DNA from: Antarctobacter heliothermus
GTDB taxonomy: Bacteria; Pseudomonadota; Alphaproteobacteria; Rhodobacterales; Rhodobacteraceae
NCBI RefSeq assembly: GCF_900188425.1
Contig: NZ_FZON01000022.1
Coordinates: 1 to 64,000 of the forward strand
Direction of reading: 5' to 3'
DNA: 64,000 nt
Part shown: piece by piece, positions 1-9,461 of the stretch
Layout: each line of letters starts with the position of its first letter
Position numbering within the stretch: the stretch's first letter is position 1
Notes under the pieces: generated by a model
Seen by the model: only the letters and a program-made list of their open reading frames with translations
Told to the model about the DNA's origin: nothing
Databases searched by the model: none
Program-made: the position numbers and the translations under genes

Positions 1-221
1 CCATCGTCATGGCCGCATTCCGCGCCGCCGTTATGCCCGGGATCAGGCCAGAAAACCGCTATATCGTCGACCGATCAGGTTGTTCAGCCTGAACTAAGTG
101 ATGTCGGCGCACCAAACCTGATTGGAGAGGTGGTTAGATTTGTCTGAACAGGTGCCATTCAGTGCACTTTAAGTAGGTTTTTGTCGGTAGGGAGATTTTT
201 GCGGATGAGGGCAGTTTAGCC

Positions 222-251
222 TTGTAATCCCTTTGTTTGCTTGGCTATACG
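222..251 (+). promoter_or_regulatory. Putative promoter of tRNA-Ser
   Basis: TTGTAA at 222-227 and TATACG at 246-251, spaced by 18 bp, end 7 bp before the first base of the tRNA. The fit to a housekeeping sigma-70 promoter is moderate. I see nothing else supportable in the first 221 bases. Confidence 0.4.
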
Positions 252-258
252 CGTCGGT

Positions 259-348
259 GGAGACGTGGCCGAGTGGTCGAAGGCGCTCCCCTGCTAAGGG
301 AGTAGGCCCGGAAGGGTCTCGAGGGTTCGAATCCCTTCGTCTCCGCCA
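259..348 (+). tRNA. tRNA-Ser (anticodon GCU)
   Basis: Class II tRNA of 90 nt. The acceptor stem GGAGACG (259-265) pairs with CGTCTCC (338-344), followed by an encoded GCCA end. The anticodon loop CTGCTAA (291-297) carries GCT at 293-295, which decodes AGC/AGU. A long variable arm and the GGTTCGAATCC T-arm are present. T-rich sequence (about 361-379) follows and may end transcription. It is notable on a replicon that also has a repABC origin. No repeated copy of its 3' end was noticed elsewhere, so use as an integration site is not shown. Confidence 0.97.
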
Positions 349-606
349 CCACTTTCATTCAACATTTTGTTTTTGTTTGAAAAAATGGCGTAGCGGAAAT
401 TCGCATCCCCCGGAAAATCCCCCACTTTGTCATGGACCACCCCAGAACGTGACGGAACATGTCCTAGGATTCTGTGGCGGGACCAATGAGCAGCTCATCC
501 GCTAGCAATTTCACTTTGCATCTGCATACCGAGCATGATTGTAGAGTCGAACGGCCGCCGGTCGAGGCAGGTACTATGGCAAAATCTCCAAGACCGAGAC
601 CCGCCC

Positions 607-2085
607 ATGGCCCGCAAACCCGCGCTCACCACCGACAAGCTGAAAGACCTCGGCGCCGAGAAGCTCGCGCAGTTAGTGCTGGACGAAGCAGAGCGCAACG
701 CCGGGTTCCGCCGGCAGGTCAAGGCGGCTCTGGCCGGAAAATCCGGGCCGCAGGCCATTGCCAAGTTGGTCGACCGGCGGCTCTCCGGGCTGGCGCGGGC
801 CCGGAGTTTCATCGAATGGGACAAGGCCCGCGCCTTTGCCGAGGATCTGCGCAGCCTGACCGACACCCTCACCTCCGAGCTGGGCGCCGCTGCGCCTGGG
901 CTGGCCGTGGATCGGCTGCTGCGTTTCATCGACACCCATGAGCAGGTGTTCGAGCGGGTGGATGATTCCTCAGGCCGTGTTCAGGACGTCTATTCCCAGG
1001 CAATCGCCGCGACCGGCGACCTGGCACCACGACTGACAAACGCGGAGGCGGATCAGCTGCCCGAGAAGATCATGACCGCCCTTGGCGAAAGCACGCATGG
1101 GTACCTGGCCGAAGTCACCACCGCCGTGGCGCCACATCTGCCGCAAGATAGCCTGGCGCGCTGGGATGCCGAACTGAAAGTGGCCATTGCCGAGCGGAAG
1201 GCCGAGGAAGCGACGCGCCCGCGCGAGGGCTGGTTTAATTCCATGACCTCGCAATGGGCCGAGATGCGCCAGACCATCGCCACGGCACGTGGGGATCTCG
1301 ATCTGCTCGTCGCGCTGGAAGCCGGAAAGCGCCCGCACATGCAGGACACGCTGGGGATCTCGGCACAGCTTCTGGCGGCCGGACGCAGCGCCGAGGCGCT
1401 GGATTGGGTGCGCAAACCGGGGCGGCGCGCGTTTGTTGAGGACGAAAGGGATATGCCCCCGCCACGGGTCAGCCTGGAGGCGCGTATCCTGGAGACCCTG
1501 GGCGACGCACCTGCCGCGCAGGCCCTGCGCTGGCGGTGTTTCGAGGCGACACTGTCGGCCGGGACCCTGCGGGACTACCTCGCCCAATTGCCGGATTTCG
1601 AGGATGTTGAAGCGGAGGACCGCGCCCATGCCTATGCCTTGGAAAAGGCGGCGCCTGAGGCAGCCCTGCAGTTCTTTCTGGACTGGCCCCGGACGGATCT
1701 GACGGCCAAGCTGATCGTGATGCACCCGGACCGCTGGGACGGCAGCGATTGGCACATCCTGCCCAAGGTCGCGGAACTTCTGGAGCATGATCATCCGCTG
1801 GCGGCGACGGTGCTCTACCGGGCCCTGCTGGACAATATCCTAGCCCGCGCGCGTTCCAAGGTCTATGGCCACGGTGCGACATACCTCAGGAAACTGGCCC
1901 TGCTTGCGGAAGATGCCGATGCCGCTCGCCCCGGCGAAATGGCCGGCCACGCCACATATCTTGCCGAACTCAAAAAGGTTCACCCCCGGAAATCAGGATT
2001 CTGGGCGCGTGTCGGGGAGGGGAAAGCAGAGACGCCGCAGGCCAGTAGATCCCGCCGCCATGATTGGGTGAAAGGGAGTGAATGA
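607..2085 (+). CDS. DUF6880-like protein
   Basis: Predicted 492-residue, Ala/Leu/Arg-rich, largely helical cytoplasmic protein with no signal peptide or membrane segment. The N-terminal part (lysine/alanine-rich, then a helical block to about residue 120) and the TPR-like helical body resemble the DUF6880 proteins of Alphaproteobacteria; this is recognised from overall pattern, without a catalytic motif to anchor it. The start MARKPAL was chosen because the protein-like sequence begins there; an ATG at 535 is in frame but adds an unconvincing leader. The Shine-Dalgarno is weak. Function is unknown. It stands alone between a tRNA and decayed sequence, which fits an accessory gene. Confidence 0.75.
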   Translation: MARKPALTTDKLKDLGAEKLAQLVLDEAERNAGFRRQVKAALAGKSGPQAIAKLVDRRLSGLARARSFIEWDKARAFAEDLRSLTDTLTSELGAAAPGLAVDRLLRFIDTHEQVFERVDDSSGRVQDVYSQAIAATGDLAPRLTNAEADQLPEKIMTALGESTHGYLAEVTTAVAPHLPQDSLARWDAELKVAIAERKAEEATRPREGWFNSMTSQWAEMRQTIATARGDLDLLVALEAGKRPHMQDTLGISAQLLAAGRSAEALDWVRKPGRRAFVEDERDMPPPRVSLEARILETLGDAPAAQALRWRCFEATLSAGTLRDYLAQLPDFEDVEAEDRAHAYALEKAAPEAALQFFLDWPRTDLTAKLIVMHPDRWDGSDWHILPKVAELLEHDHPLAATVLYRALLDNILARARSKVYGHGATYLRKLALLAEDADAARPGEMAGHATYLAELKKVHPRKSGFWARVGEGKAETPQASRSRRHDWVKGSE

Positions 2086-2241
2086 CGGCCCAGAACTGCC
2101 TTCTGAAAGAGGGGCGGATGCCGCGTCGCAGCACGTCAGTGCAGCCGTTCGTTTGTATGATGCTGATCGAGGTAGTCGGCGGTCGAAGCGCCATGTATCT
2201 TGCCTCTGAGTCAAAAGCTTTCCCAATGAGGTATCAAGGCC

Positions 2242-2600
2242 ATGATCAAGTTGAAGGATTTGAATTCTGGCTTTACGTATCGATCCTCGTGGACGGGATA
2301 CGTCAAGGGTCAAGGTCTCGATCTCAGGAACGTTCCGGTGCTGCACAGCGCACGAATTGATGCCAATCAGGTATACAAAGATCCTTTCAAAGGGCCTCGG
2401 CATAGTTTCTCGAAAAATACGAACAGTTTATAGAAGCCCTCAAAACAAGTGAGCACGCCATTCTCCGACAAGGCGGAAAAGACGAGAACCAAGAACTCTT
2501 CGGGTCGGGCAAATTTATTGCCGTTTATGAGATTGTCTCGCACGAAATTGATGAAAGCGGCGGCGTCGTGATCCAACTTGGGAAACGTCTCGCAATTTAG
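2242..2600 (+). pseudogene. Small conserved-looking gene broken by a frameshift in an A-run
   Basis: Two overlapping frames read as one sensible protein. From the ATG at 2242 the frame gives a hydrophilic sequence (start MIKLKDLNSGF) that ends soon after the run AAAAA at 2413-2417. The adjacent frame continues from 2412 with KYEQFIEALKTSEHAIL and stops at TAG 2598-2600. Adding one A to the run joins them into about 119 residues with uniform composition. An in-frame stop at 2227 supports the ATG start. The family was not recognised. It could be a decayed gene, a phase-variable tract or a sequencing error. Confidence 0.5.
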
Positions 2601-2804
2601 TTTGAACTCTTGCGTGCTTGACTCCAAGTGTTGCCACACTTCCCGAGAAGGTTTCTGGCGCGGCGGCGTCCGGCCCAAACCGGCCATTGACCACCCCCCT
2701 GCCTTCGCTGCGATGCGGCCACTGTCACCGAAGCAATCACCCAACCACGTCAATGGACACAAAATCCATGTCGCTCCTTTGCTGCGCGGTGCCCGGGTTT
2801 TGGG

Positions 2805-3294
2805 TTAGTGCGACCGGCGATCCCAGTAGAGCTTGACCAGCATGCCGAAGCCGATCAGCTCCAGGGTGAGGAACAACGCCGCCATCGGTGCATCGTGTGG
2901 TGTCCGAGTTCGATTGAATGCCACAGCGCCAGCGCGGTGAAAGCGACGGCCAGCCCACGACGAAAGCGTCTTACGGACGCACGGCGCCTTCGAGCGCGCG
3001 CGACAGGACGATCAGGACCGGGATGCAGCAGGATGATCCCGACCGCCGTACAGGCGATGCATTTATGGACCTTTTGAATCTGCGGCGGCCTGAAGATACT
3101 CAAGAGCCAGGTGTTGCTGCGCGCCGTGAAAAATTGGCCAAGCATCGCGGCAAAGCCGGCAGCGTGGCGACGGAGATCACCTATTTCAGCAGCGTCCGCC
3201 GCGGCGCGTCGCCCACGACGAAAAAAACGATTGGCAGGCCAACGACGACAGCCAGCACGGCGATGATTTTGGTGGCCTGTGCGGAAAATTCCAT
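2805..3294 (-). pseudogene. Decayed ferric-reductase-like transmembrane protein
   Basis: Starts with ATG at 3294 and reads MEFSAQATKIIAVL, a hydrophobic first helix, then reaches TAG after RRTLLK. Other frames carry the family-like pieces MLGQFFTARSNTWLLSIF and QKVHKCIA (heme-helix histidine), a later helix with ALWHSIELG, and an end LELIGFGMLVKLYWD before TAA at 2805-2807. At least two frameshifts, one nonsense codon and an internal deletion are needed to explain it, and 490 bp is short for this family of six-helix heme proteins. No partner flavin/NAD domain is nearby. The gene is dead, and the family call is moderate. Confidence 0.6.
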
Positions 3295-3380
3295 GGCTAC
3301 CCCCACGGCACGACGACGAAGTCGATTTCTCCGGCGACATCTCGATGGCGTCCGGTTACATCACGCGCGCACCAAATACC

Positions 3381-3530
3381 GTGTCGCTCAGACAGAACGT
3401 GCTTGAGTTGACGGAAAAAGGCAAAACGCTGCTTGACGGGATCGCGAAGGCTTGGGCCGCGGTCGATGCTACGATCTCAGCCGCGCTCGGGAAAACGCAG
3501 CCGCCTTCCTTGCTCAGGCGCAGCATCTGC
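3381..3530 (+). pseudogene. C-terminal fragment of a MarR-type regulator
   Basis: A short stretch reads VLELTEKGKTLLDGIAKAWA followed by AVDATISAALGK, the typical wing-to-dimer-helix transition of MarR-family regulators (LTEKG, then a long helix). No winged-helix DNA-recognition part is found upstream and the frame degenerates after about 3530, so this is a remnant. Confidence 0.45.
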
Positions 3531-3906
3531 GGGACAATCTTGGCGGCGCAGTGCCGGGGGCCGCGAGGGCCTCGAAGACGTCAGACAAGTAGAGATCCGT
3601 CGTTGTATCAGCCCAGGCTACGCCCCAACCCCCCAAAAAGCGGACGGTCATACTCTGCGCAGCATCCGGTGGTATGGTCTGTTCGTCAGCATTCGCGGCG
3701 TCATCCTTGAACAGTCGGGGTGAGATTACCGGTTGTTCGGCGCAGCGGTTATCAGCTGGCAGGCGGCGAAACTTGCCGCTTTTTCTCCGTGGTCTGCGTT
3801 CGTCATGTGACAGAAGCGAGATTGCAGTAAGGGGTTTTGCCGATTTGCGATGCAGCAGGCGCATTTTTCCATGTTCTCTGCACTTTCCCCTGCAATAGAG
3901 TGCCAT
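3531..3906. other. Intergenic region before the sensor kinase gene
   Basis: No convincing gene. A small hairpin, GCGGC/GCCGC, followed by five T lies at 3764-3784 and may end transcription on the plus strand before the kinase gene. The rest looks like decayed coding sequence without an identifiable family. Confidence 0.4.
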
Positions 3907-5373
3907 ATGAGCCGTTTTCGCCAATCGCTTGCTTCCCGGATATTCATCGCCATCGCCGCGACCGCCGTGTTGACCATTGCGATCATGGCGCTGCAGGTGG
4001 CGCTGTCGATGCGTGACGGGTTCGCACAGTACTTGTTGCGGGGGGAGTTGACGCGGTTCGACGATCTTGAACGGGCGTTGGTGCTGGCCCATGAACCGGG
4101 CGCACCGGGGTGGCCAGAACTCGCCAGCCACCCGAAGGTCTGGAACGATTTCGTGCGTGCGCATTTCCAGCCACTCGGGTCCGATGGCTTTGTGCGACCC
4201 GGCGCGCCGCCTGGGCGGCCGTTCCCGCCGCCGGACCGCCCGCCGCCGGGGGCCCCTGCAGGCGCGGACAATCAGATGATCGGGGAGCGGCTGATGCTTT
4301 TGGGACCGGACGGCAGACGCCTTGCCGGAGCGGAGGATCAATCCGGCTTGTTCGAGCGGCGCGCGATATGTTCCGACGACGACTGCACCGGCGACAGCCT
4401 GTTGGGTTTCATCGGGCTGAACGCGCCTCTGTACTCCGAGAACGCCAGCGATGCTTTTTTTCTACGCCGCCAATATGTGTCACTTGCGCTTTCTGCCTTC
4501 ATCGCGGTTCTGGTCTCTGCGGCGGCAGCCTTCTTTGTCGCGCGGCAGATCCTGATCCCGATCCGTCAGTTGGATCTGGGGGCCAAGACCATGGCGTCAG
4601 GCGATTACACCGCCCGCATCGCGCAAGACCGAAAGGACGAGCTGGGCCAGTTGATCGGCCACTACAACGCCCTTGCGGCCACACTTGAACGCACCGACAA
4701 GGCCGAGCGGGAATGGATTTCCAACACCAGCCACGAATTGCAGACGCCGCTGGCCACACTGCGCGCGCAGATCGAGGCGGTGCAGGATGGCATTCGCCAA
4801 CCGGATGCACAGACCCTGGCCGGGATGCATTCCGCGATGATGCGTCTGTCGCGGCTGGTGCAGGACATCAAAACCCTGTCGCATTCCCGCGAAGGCGGGC
4901 TGATGACCGCTTTTGACGCCGAAGACCTGAGCAAGATCGTCCGTGAGGCCATAGAAACAGCGCAGCCGCAGCTTGAGGCGAAACAGATCAGCCTTGATCT
5001 CGCCTTGCCCGACGCGTTGCCCTTCGCATGTGATCAGCTGCGGATTCGTCAGGTCATTGATAACCTGCTTCAGAATGCGATCCGCTATACCAATACTCCG
5101 GGCCGCGTGCGGTTACGTTTGCATGACGCCTCCGATCGGGTCCAATTGATCATGGACGATACCCCGCCAGCACCGCCACAGGACGATCTTCCAAGGCTTT
5201 TCGACCGCTTCTATCGCGCCGAAAGTTCGCGGTCGCGCGCTTATGGCGGTTCTGGACTGGGCCTGTCTGTCTGCAAGGCGATCATCGCAGGTCATGGTGG
5301 AAAAATCACCGCTGAACCCTCCGATTTGGGCGGTCTTCGCATTATCATAAGCCTGCCAAGGGAAACGACATGA
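3907..5373 (+). CDS. BaeS-like sensor histidine kinase
   Basis: 488-residue membrane histidine kinase. Transmembrane helix about residues 12-33, a periplasmic sensor region about 34-190, a second helix about 191-213, a HAMP linker, then HisKA with the phospho-acceptor H276 in SNTSHELQTPL. The ATPase domain has N-box DNLLQNAIRYT, LFDRFYR and GGSGLGLS. The periplasmic part has a proline-rich stretch (about 98-117) and a close Cys pair, C155 and C160, which could bind metal or sense redox state; that is inference. The start MSRFRQSL was chosen over an upstream in-frame ATG at 3850 because it directly precedes the first membrane helix. The stop overlaps the response-regulator start by 4 bp, so the pair is translationally coupled. 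Confidence 0.93.
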   Translation: MSRFRQSLASRIFIAIAATAVLTIAIMALQVALSMRDGFAQYLLRGELTRFDDLERALVLAHEPGAPGWPELASHPKVWNDFVRAHFQPLGSDGFVRPGAPPGRPFPPPDRPPPGAPAGADNQMIGERLMLLGPDGRRLAGAEDQSGLFERRAICSDDDCTGDSLLGFIGLNAPLYSENASDAFFLRRQYVSLALSAFIAVLVSAAAAFFVARQILIPIRQLDLGAKTMASGDYTARIAQDRKDELGQLIGHYNALAATLERTDKAEREWISNTSHELQTPLATLRAQIEAVQDGIRQPDAQTLAGMHSAMMRLSRLVQDIKTLSHSREGGLMTAFDAEDLSKIVREAIETAQPQLEAKQISLDLALPDALPFACDQLRIRQVIDNLLQNAIRYTNTPGRVRLRLHDASDRVQLIMDDTPPAPPQDDLPRLFDRFYRAESSRSRAYGGSGLGLSVCKAIIAGHGGKITAEPSDLGGLRIIISLPRETT

Positions 5374-6035
5374 CAGCTCTGCGCATCCTGATCGTCGAGG
5401 ACGAAACCGTGCTGGCAGAGGTCGTGCGGGATTACCTGATTGCCGAGGGAATGGGCGTCGACGTCCTGTCGGAAGGAACGGATGCCGTGGCCACCGCACT
5501 GACGGGCCAGCATGATCTACTGATACTGGACCTGATGCTGCCGGGCGTCGATGGTCTGACGATATGCCGCGAGTTGCGCCGGACCTCGGATGTGCCGATC
5601 ATCATGACCACCGCCAAGGTTGAGGAGATTGACCGCCTTTTCGGGCTGGGGCTTGGAGCGGATGACTATCTATGCAAACCCTATTCGCCGCGCGAGCTGG
5701 TTGCACGGGTGCAGGCGATTTTGCGGCGCAGTGCGCGAAGCCGGGAGGCCACCGCGCCAGATACCACAGGTTTGCAGATGGATGCAGAGCGCTGGCAAGC
5801 CGCACTTGATGGCAAACCGCTGGACTTGACGCGCCGTGAATTCATGCTGGTGCAGGTCCTGGCGCACCGTCCGGGCCGGGTATTTTCGCGCGACGAACTG
5901 CTGACCTTGGCCTTTCCCGATGATGCAGAGGTCTTTGATCGGACCATCGACAGCCACATCCGCAAGATCGCCGCAGTCAGCGACACTGACCCGATCCGGT
6001 CGGTCTACGGCGTGGGATATGCCTACGACGACTAA
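5370..6035 (+). CDS. OmpR/BaeR-type response regulator
   Basis: 221 residues. Receiver domain with acidic pocket E10/D11, phospho-acceptor D54 (LILDLMLPG), T/K positions (MTTAK and CKPYSPREL), then an OmpR-type winged helix ending IRSVYGVGYAYDD. It is the partner of the upstream kinase, with an ATGA overlap. Its likely targets are the neighbouring secreted redox and YHYH genes, which follow on the same strand after about 140 bp; this rests on position only. Confidence 0.95.
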   Translation: MTALRILIVEDETVLAEVVRDYLIAEGMGVDVLSEGTDAVATALTGQHDLLILDLMLPGVDGLTICRELRRTSDVPIIMTTAKVEEIDRLFGLGLGADDYLCKPYSPRELVARVQAILRRSARSREATAPDTTGLQMDAERWQAALDGKPLDLTRREFMLVQVLAHRPGRVFSRDELLTLAFPDDAEVFDRTIDSHIRKIAAVSDTDPIRSVYGVGYAYDD

Positions 6036-6174
6036 ACCCGTGCCTTGCAAGGCGTTAAAAATAGCAACGGCACATGTTTTTTTGCGGGCTGCAAAGTCTC
6101 TGCAATGCCACTCCTCAAAGTTAGCGCAAGACACTCCTGCGAAGGGCGGTCAATCGCCCATACAGGAGAAGACG

Positions 6175-6579
6175 ATGTTCACTCATGCCACCCGGTCGGC
6201 CACCGCACTTCACACCAAGGCCAAACGGATCCCGATTTATTATTCCACGTTGCCACGCATGCGCCCGAAAAACGTCATTGCTGCGCTGGCGGTGCTGGCC
6301 GCTCTGATCGTCTTGGATATGGGTGTTTCTGCCGCACAGGCCGACCCCTCCGATACCACGACTCCTTTGACGCTCGCCCAGCAATCGCAACAGGGCGGGG
6401 CCGGAAACCGTCCTGCGCGCCCGCCGCGTGAGGCGTTGGAGGCCTGCACCAAACAGACATCCGGCAGCCCTTGTGGCTTTTCCGGTCCGGATGGCCACCA
6501 GATCACCGGCACATGCCGTTCGCCCCAGGCCAATGTGCCGCTGGCCTGCACGCCAGCTGACATGCCGCGAAAAGGCTGA
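6175..6579 (+). CDS. Small secreted Cys-rich protein
   Basis: 134 residues. A long cationic N-terminus precedes one hydrophobic segment (NVIAALAVLAALIVLDMGVSA) and an AQA-like cleavage region. The mature part has four cysteines spaced as C-x8-C-x12-C-x9-C with a GPDGHQITGTC core, as in small alphaproteobacterial periplasmic proteins that often sit beside YHYH or metal-stress genes. A good Shine-Dalgarno (CAGGAGAAG) precedes the ATG. Four conserved Cys suggest two disulfides or metal binding. Function is not known. It lies between the two-component system and the di-heme oxidoreductase and probably belongs to their regulon. Confidence 0.7.
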   Translation: MFTHATRSATALHTKAKRIPIYYSTLPRMRPKNVIAALAVLAALIVLDMGVSAAQADPSDTTTPLTLAQQSQQGGAGNRPARPPREALEACTKQTSGSPCGFSGPDGHQITGTCRSPQANVPLACTPADMPRKG

Positions 6580-6651
6580 GAAGTCCTGGCCCGCTTGGAC
6601 ATTGGTCGAAGTGGGCCAGAAGACACCTGCCACCAAGAAAGGGAACGCCAC

Positions 6652-8169
6652 ATGAGCCGTTTTAGCCGTTGCCCCATGGCCTTGGGCCTATGTCTGAGCC
6701 TCTGCATCGGCCCTCGAACGGCGCAAGCCGAAGAGGCGATAGAGCCCGTACGCCAGCAACTCCTGAACGACCTTGTTGCAAACGGTCGGCCAGGGGCGGC
6801 ATTCAAACATGCGTTCGAGGCGGGCGACGCCTTGACCGAATTCAACTTTGCCGCCGAGCAAGGCGTTGGGGCCAACATTGGCGAGGGTCGCCGATTTACC
6901 CGGTTTCCACGCGCAGACCTGAAAGGGCCCGGCGAATGGGCCAGGCATTTTCCGGCGCGCGAAGGCGGGGCAAATGCCACACGCTGCATCAGTTGCCACA
7001 GCAGTCCGATTGCCAACGGTGCAGGTGGCGTTGCGATGAACGTGGTGTTGGACCCGAACCATACCGGCGATCCGAAGCTCTATCTGGAGCGGAACACAAC
7101 CCCGATGTTTGCGCTGGGAATCCCGCAACGGCTGGCCGAGGAAATGACACTGGAGCTTTACCGGCAACGTGACGACGCACGGTTCGCGGCCTGCGAAACC
7201 GGGGGGTCGACAGTAAAGCTAACGGCCAAAGGGGTCTCTTTCGGCACGCTGTCAGTCACCCGCACCACCGCGACCCCTTGCGTGGTGGATATCGAAACCA
7301 GCGGGCTTACCGGGATCGACGCGGATCTGGTTGTCCGGCCTTTCGGCTGGAAGGGCAATCACGCAACGCTGCGGTCCTTTACCCGCGCCGCCGCGCACAA
7401 CGAGCTGGGCCTCCAGGGCACCGAACTGGTGGGCGGCGCAGACGGTGATTTCGACGGCGTCACCGCCGAGTTGAGCGTCGGGGACATGACAGCTTTGACC
7501 ATCTACATGGCCGCGCTTGAAAGACCGGTCAGAAGGACAGAGCTGCACGATCTCGGGCTTTTGACGTTGCCAGAAACACAAGCCCGCGCCATTGCCGCCG
7601 GAGAAGACCGGTTTGCCGCAATCGGTTGCGCCAGTTGCCATACGCCGCAGATGACGTTGAACGATCCCGTCTTTCGCGAGCCAAGTCTTGTGCCGGGATA
7701 TTTTGACGCCCGGTTCCCCGACGGATCTGACCCGACAGGTCATGGGTTGCGTCGAGATACGCCGGTGTCCTTCGACATGCGCGTCGATCAGCCGAACAAT
7801 CTGGTGATGCTGGACACGGGCGAGGCCTATCACCTTGGCGCGCTGGAGGTGGACAGCGAAGGGCGCGGCGTCGCGCATTGGTTCACCGATTTCAAGCGCC
7901 ATGACATGGGTGCAGCCCTGTCCGACCCGTCCGACCCAATGGGGATCGGTGCGGCCATGTTCCTGACCCGGTCGCTTGCCGGTGTCGGCTCTACCGGGCC
8001 CTGGCTGCATGATGGTCGGGCCACCAGCCTGAACGAGGCCATCCTGGCACATGGCGGCGAGGCGGCGCAGACACGCGATGGCTATGTCGCCCTTCCTGAC
8101 GAGGCGCGCGCAGAGCTCGTCGCCTTTCTCAAAAACCTGATCATCTATCAGGCAGACGCAACCCATTGA
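6652..8169 (+). CDS. Di-heme oxidoreductase (DHOR/DUF1111) family protein
   Basis: 505 residues with an N-terminal signal peptide (hydrophobic MALGLCLSLCIG, cleavage near TAQA), so exported to the periplasm. Two c-type heme sites are visible: C112-I-S-C-H116 and C326-A-S-C-H330. The second lies in the usual GxxxFAAIGCASCH context of the family, and the C-terminus has the family's TGPWLHDGRA and LNEAILAHGGEA motifs. DHOR proteins are MauG/peroxidase-like electron carriers or oxidases; the substrate cannot be told. The Shine-Dalgarno GAAAGGGA precedes the ATG. The YHYH gene follows after 44 bp. Confidence 0.92.
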   Translation: MSRFSRCPMALGLCLSLCIGPRTAQAEEAIEPVRQQLLNDLVANGRPGAAFKHAFEAGDALTEFNFAAEQGVGANIGEGRRFTRFPRADLKGPGEWARHFPAREGGANATRCISCHSSPIANGAGGVAMNVVLDPNHTGDPKLYLERNTTPMFALGIPQRLAEEMTLELYRQRDDARFAACETGGSTVKLTAKGVSFGTLSVTRTTATPCVVDIETSGLTGIDADLVVRPFGWKGNHATLRSFTRAAAHNELGLQGTELVGGADGDFDGVTAELSVGDMTALTIYMAALERPVRRTELHDLGLLTLPETQARAIAAGEDRFAAIGCASCHTPQMTLNDPVFREPSLVPGYFDARFPDGSDPTGHGLRRDTPVSFDMRVDQPNNLVMLDTGEAYHLGALEVDSEGRGVAHWFTDFKRHDMGAALSDPSDPMGIGAAMFLTRSLAGVGSTGPWLHDGRATSLNEAILAHGGEAAQTRDGYVALPDEARAELVAFLKNLIIYQADATH

Positions 8170-8213
8170 TCGCACCTGTCCATAGCGCGATTGAACAAGA
8201 GGCGACAAAGACT

Positions 8214-9386
8214 ATGAAACACCACTCACGGAAAGTTCGCCTCTTGGTGACCGCCGCAATCCTGTGCACACCACAGATTGCGGCGGCTCATCCCGATTTG
8301 GCGGAGTTCGAACAGACCGCCTTTGTCGAACACCCCACAACGGTCGACTGCACGCTGACCGACGGTACGGCAGCCACCTGCTACGAGATCACGGTAGGCT
8401 ACAAGCCGGCTGATCTGGAGATCGGACCGTTCTGCCCCGCCACCCTGAACGACGCGGGCGGCATCTGGGACTGGACCGGCGAGAACGCCAAGCTGTACCG
8501 GATCGACGAGGCCTTTCTACGGATGCTCGACGATCTGGGGTATCGCTTTTTCGACGACGACGGGGCTGTGCATATCGTCGACAATGCCACCGATAGACCC
8601 ACCGTCGACCACGCCTGCATCAATGTCTCTCCCGACGAGGACGTGACCATCACCATGCTCTTGCCGGTCGATCCCGTCATGGCCGATCAGCCAACCCGCC
8701 TGGGCACTGTCGGCAAGGTCGGCGTGGCGCTGGACGGCGTCCCGATCTTTTCCGACGCGCCCAGCATCCAGGCGACGGGGCACATGCCCGCGCTGGATAT
8801 CTGCGGCGGCCATGTCGACCCCGGCGGATGGTATCACTGGCACGCGACTTAGACGGACATCGAAACGACCTATGGCGCTGCGGGCGTCGATGCTGCCTGT
8901 GCGCTGACACAGGACAGCGGGGCGCTGTTCGGGTATGCCTTCGACGGCTTTGCAATGTTCGGCAGTACCGAGGCTGATGGTGCCACGCCCGCCGGTCTGG
9001 ACGCCTGCAACGGCCACGTCGGCGCGACGGCGCTTGGCGAAACCTATCACTACCACGCTTCCGTGGACTTCCCGAACCTGCCGCCCTGCCTCGTGGGTGT
9101 GCAGGCCGCCGACAACTTCTCGACAACGGCCACCGCCGGTGTTGGTGCCACGCGGGCGGGTGCGGATGGCCGTAACGAACCGCCGCGTCCGATGGATGGC
9201 GGGCCGGGCCAGATGCCCCCGGGGTTCGACGTGGCGGCGGCAAAGCTGGGCATTTCGACAGACAGGTTGATGGAGGCGCTGCAATCGTCAGGTCCCGGTC
9301 GTCCCGATCTTGCCGCTGCCGCGAAGGCCCTCGGCATCACCGAGGACGCTCTGCGCACCGTTCTCCCGCCGCCGCCGGGACAGTAA
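8214..9386 (+). pseudogene. YHYH-domain secreted protein interrupted by in-frame TAG
   Basis: ATG at 8214 follows an AAGAGGCG ribosome site and opens a signal peptide (cleavage near AAAHPD). The YHYH-type domain begins normally (LDGVPIFSDA, DICGGHVDPGGWYHWHAT) and then meets TAG at 8850-8852. The same frame continues with TDIETTYGAAGVDAACAL, FGYAFDGFAMFG, CNGHVGATALGETYHYH and DFPNLPPC, and ends at TAA 9384-9386. One substitution therefore splits a gene of about 390 codons. The C-terminal tail is Pro/Gly-rich and ends with two short helical repeats (AAKLGIS / AAKALGIT) before a poly-Pro end. Upstream of the stop a 212-residue truncated product could still be made. It may be a nonsense mutation or a sequence error. 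Confidence 0.85.
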
Positions 9387-9461
9387 CTCCCGCGCAAGAC
9401 CCCCGCAGCCGGCTGTGACGGCTGTGGGCGAAAACCCCGAGAAGCAAGGACTGGATACCTC

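Noticed and set aside
259-348. tRNA-Ser as an island attachment site
   Set aside because: No second copy of the tRNA 3' end and no integrase gene were noticed in the window.
2082-2360. Frame starting in the overlap with the DUF6880-like stop
   Set aside because: Composition is random and it is overlapped by the better-supported split gene at 2242.
2367-2762. Minus-strand frame opposite the split small gene
   Set aside because: Its protein-like part is the complement of the plus-strand sequence KYEQFIEALKTSEHAIL and lacks a ribosome site.
8850-8852. Recoding of TAG as an amino acid, because two likely genes contain in-frame TAG
   Set aside because: Intact genes here end in TAG (AldA-like at 26155, GntR at 61716), the ferric-reductase gene has frameshifts as well, and the only tRNA seen reads AGC/AGU.
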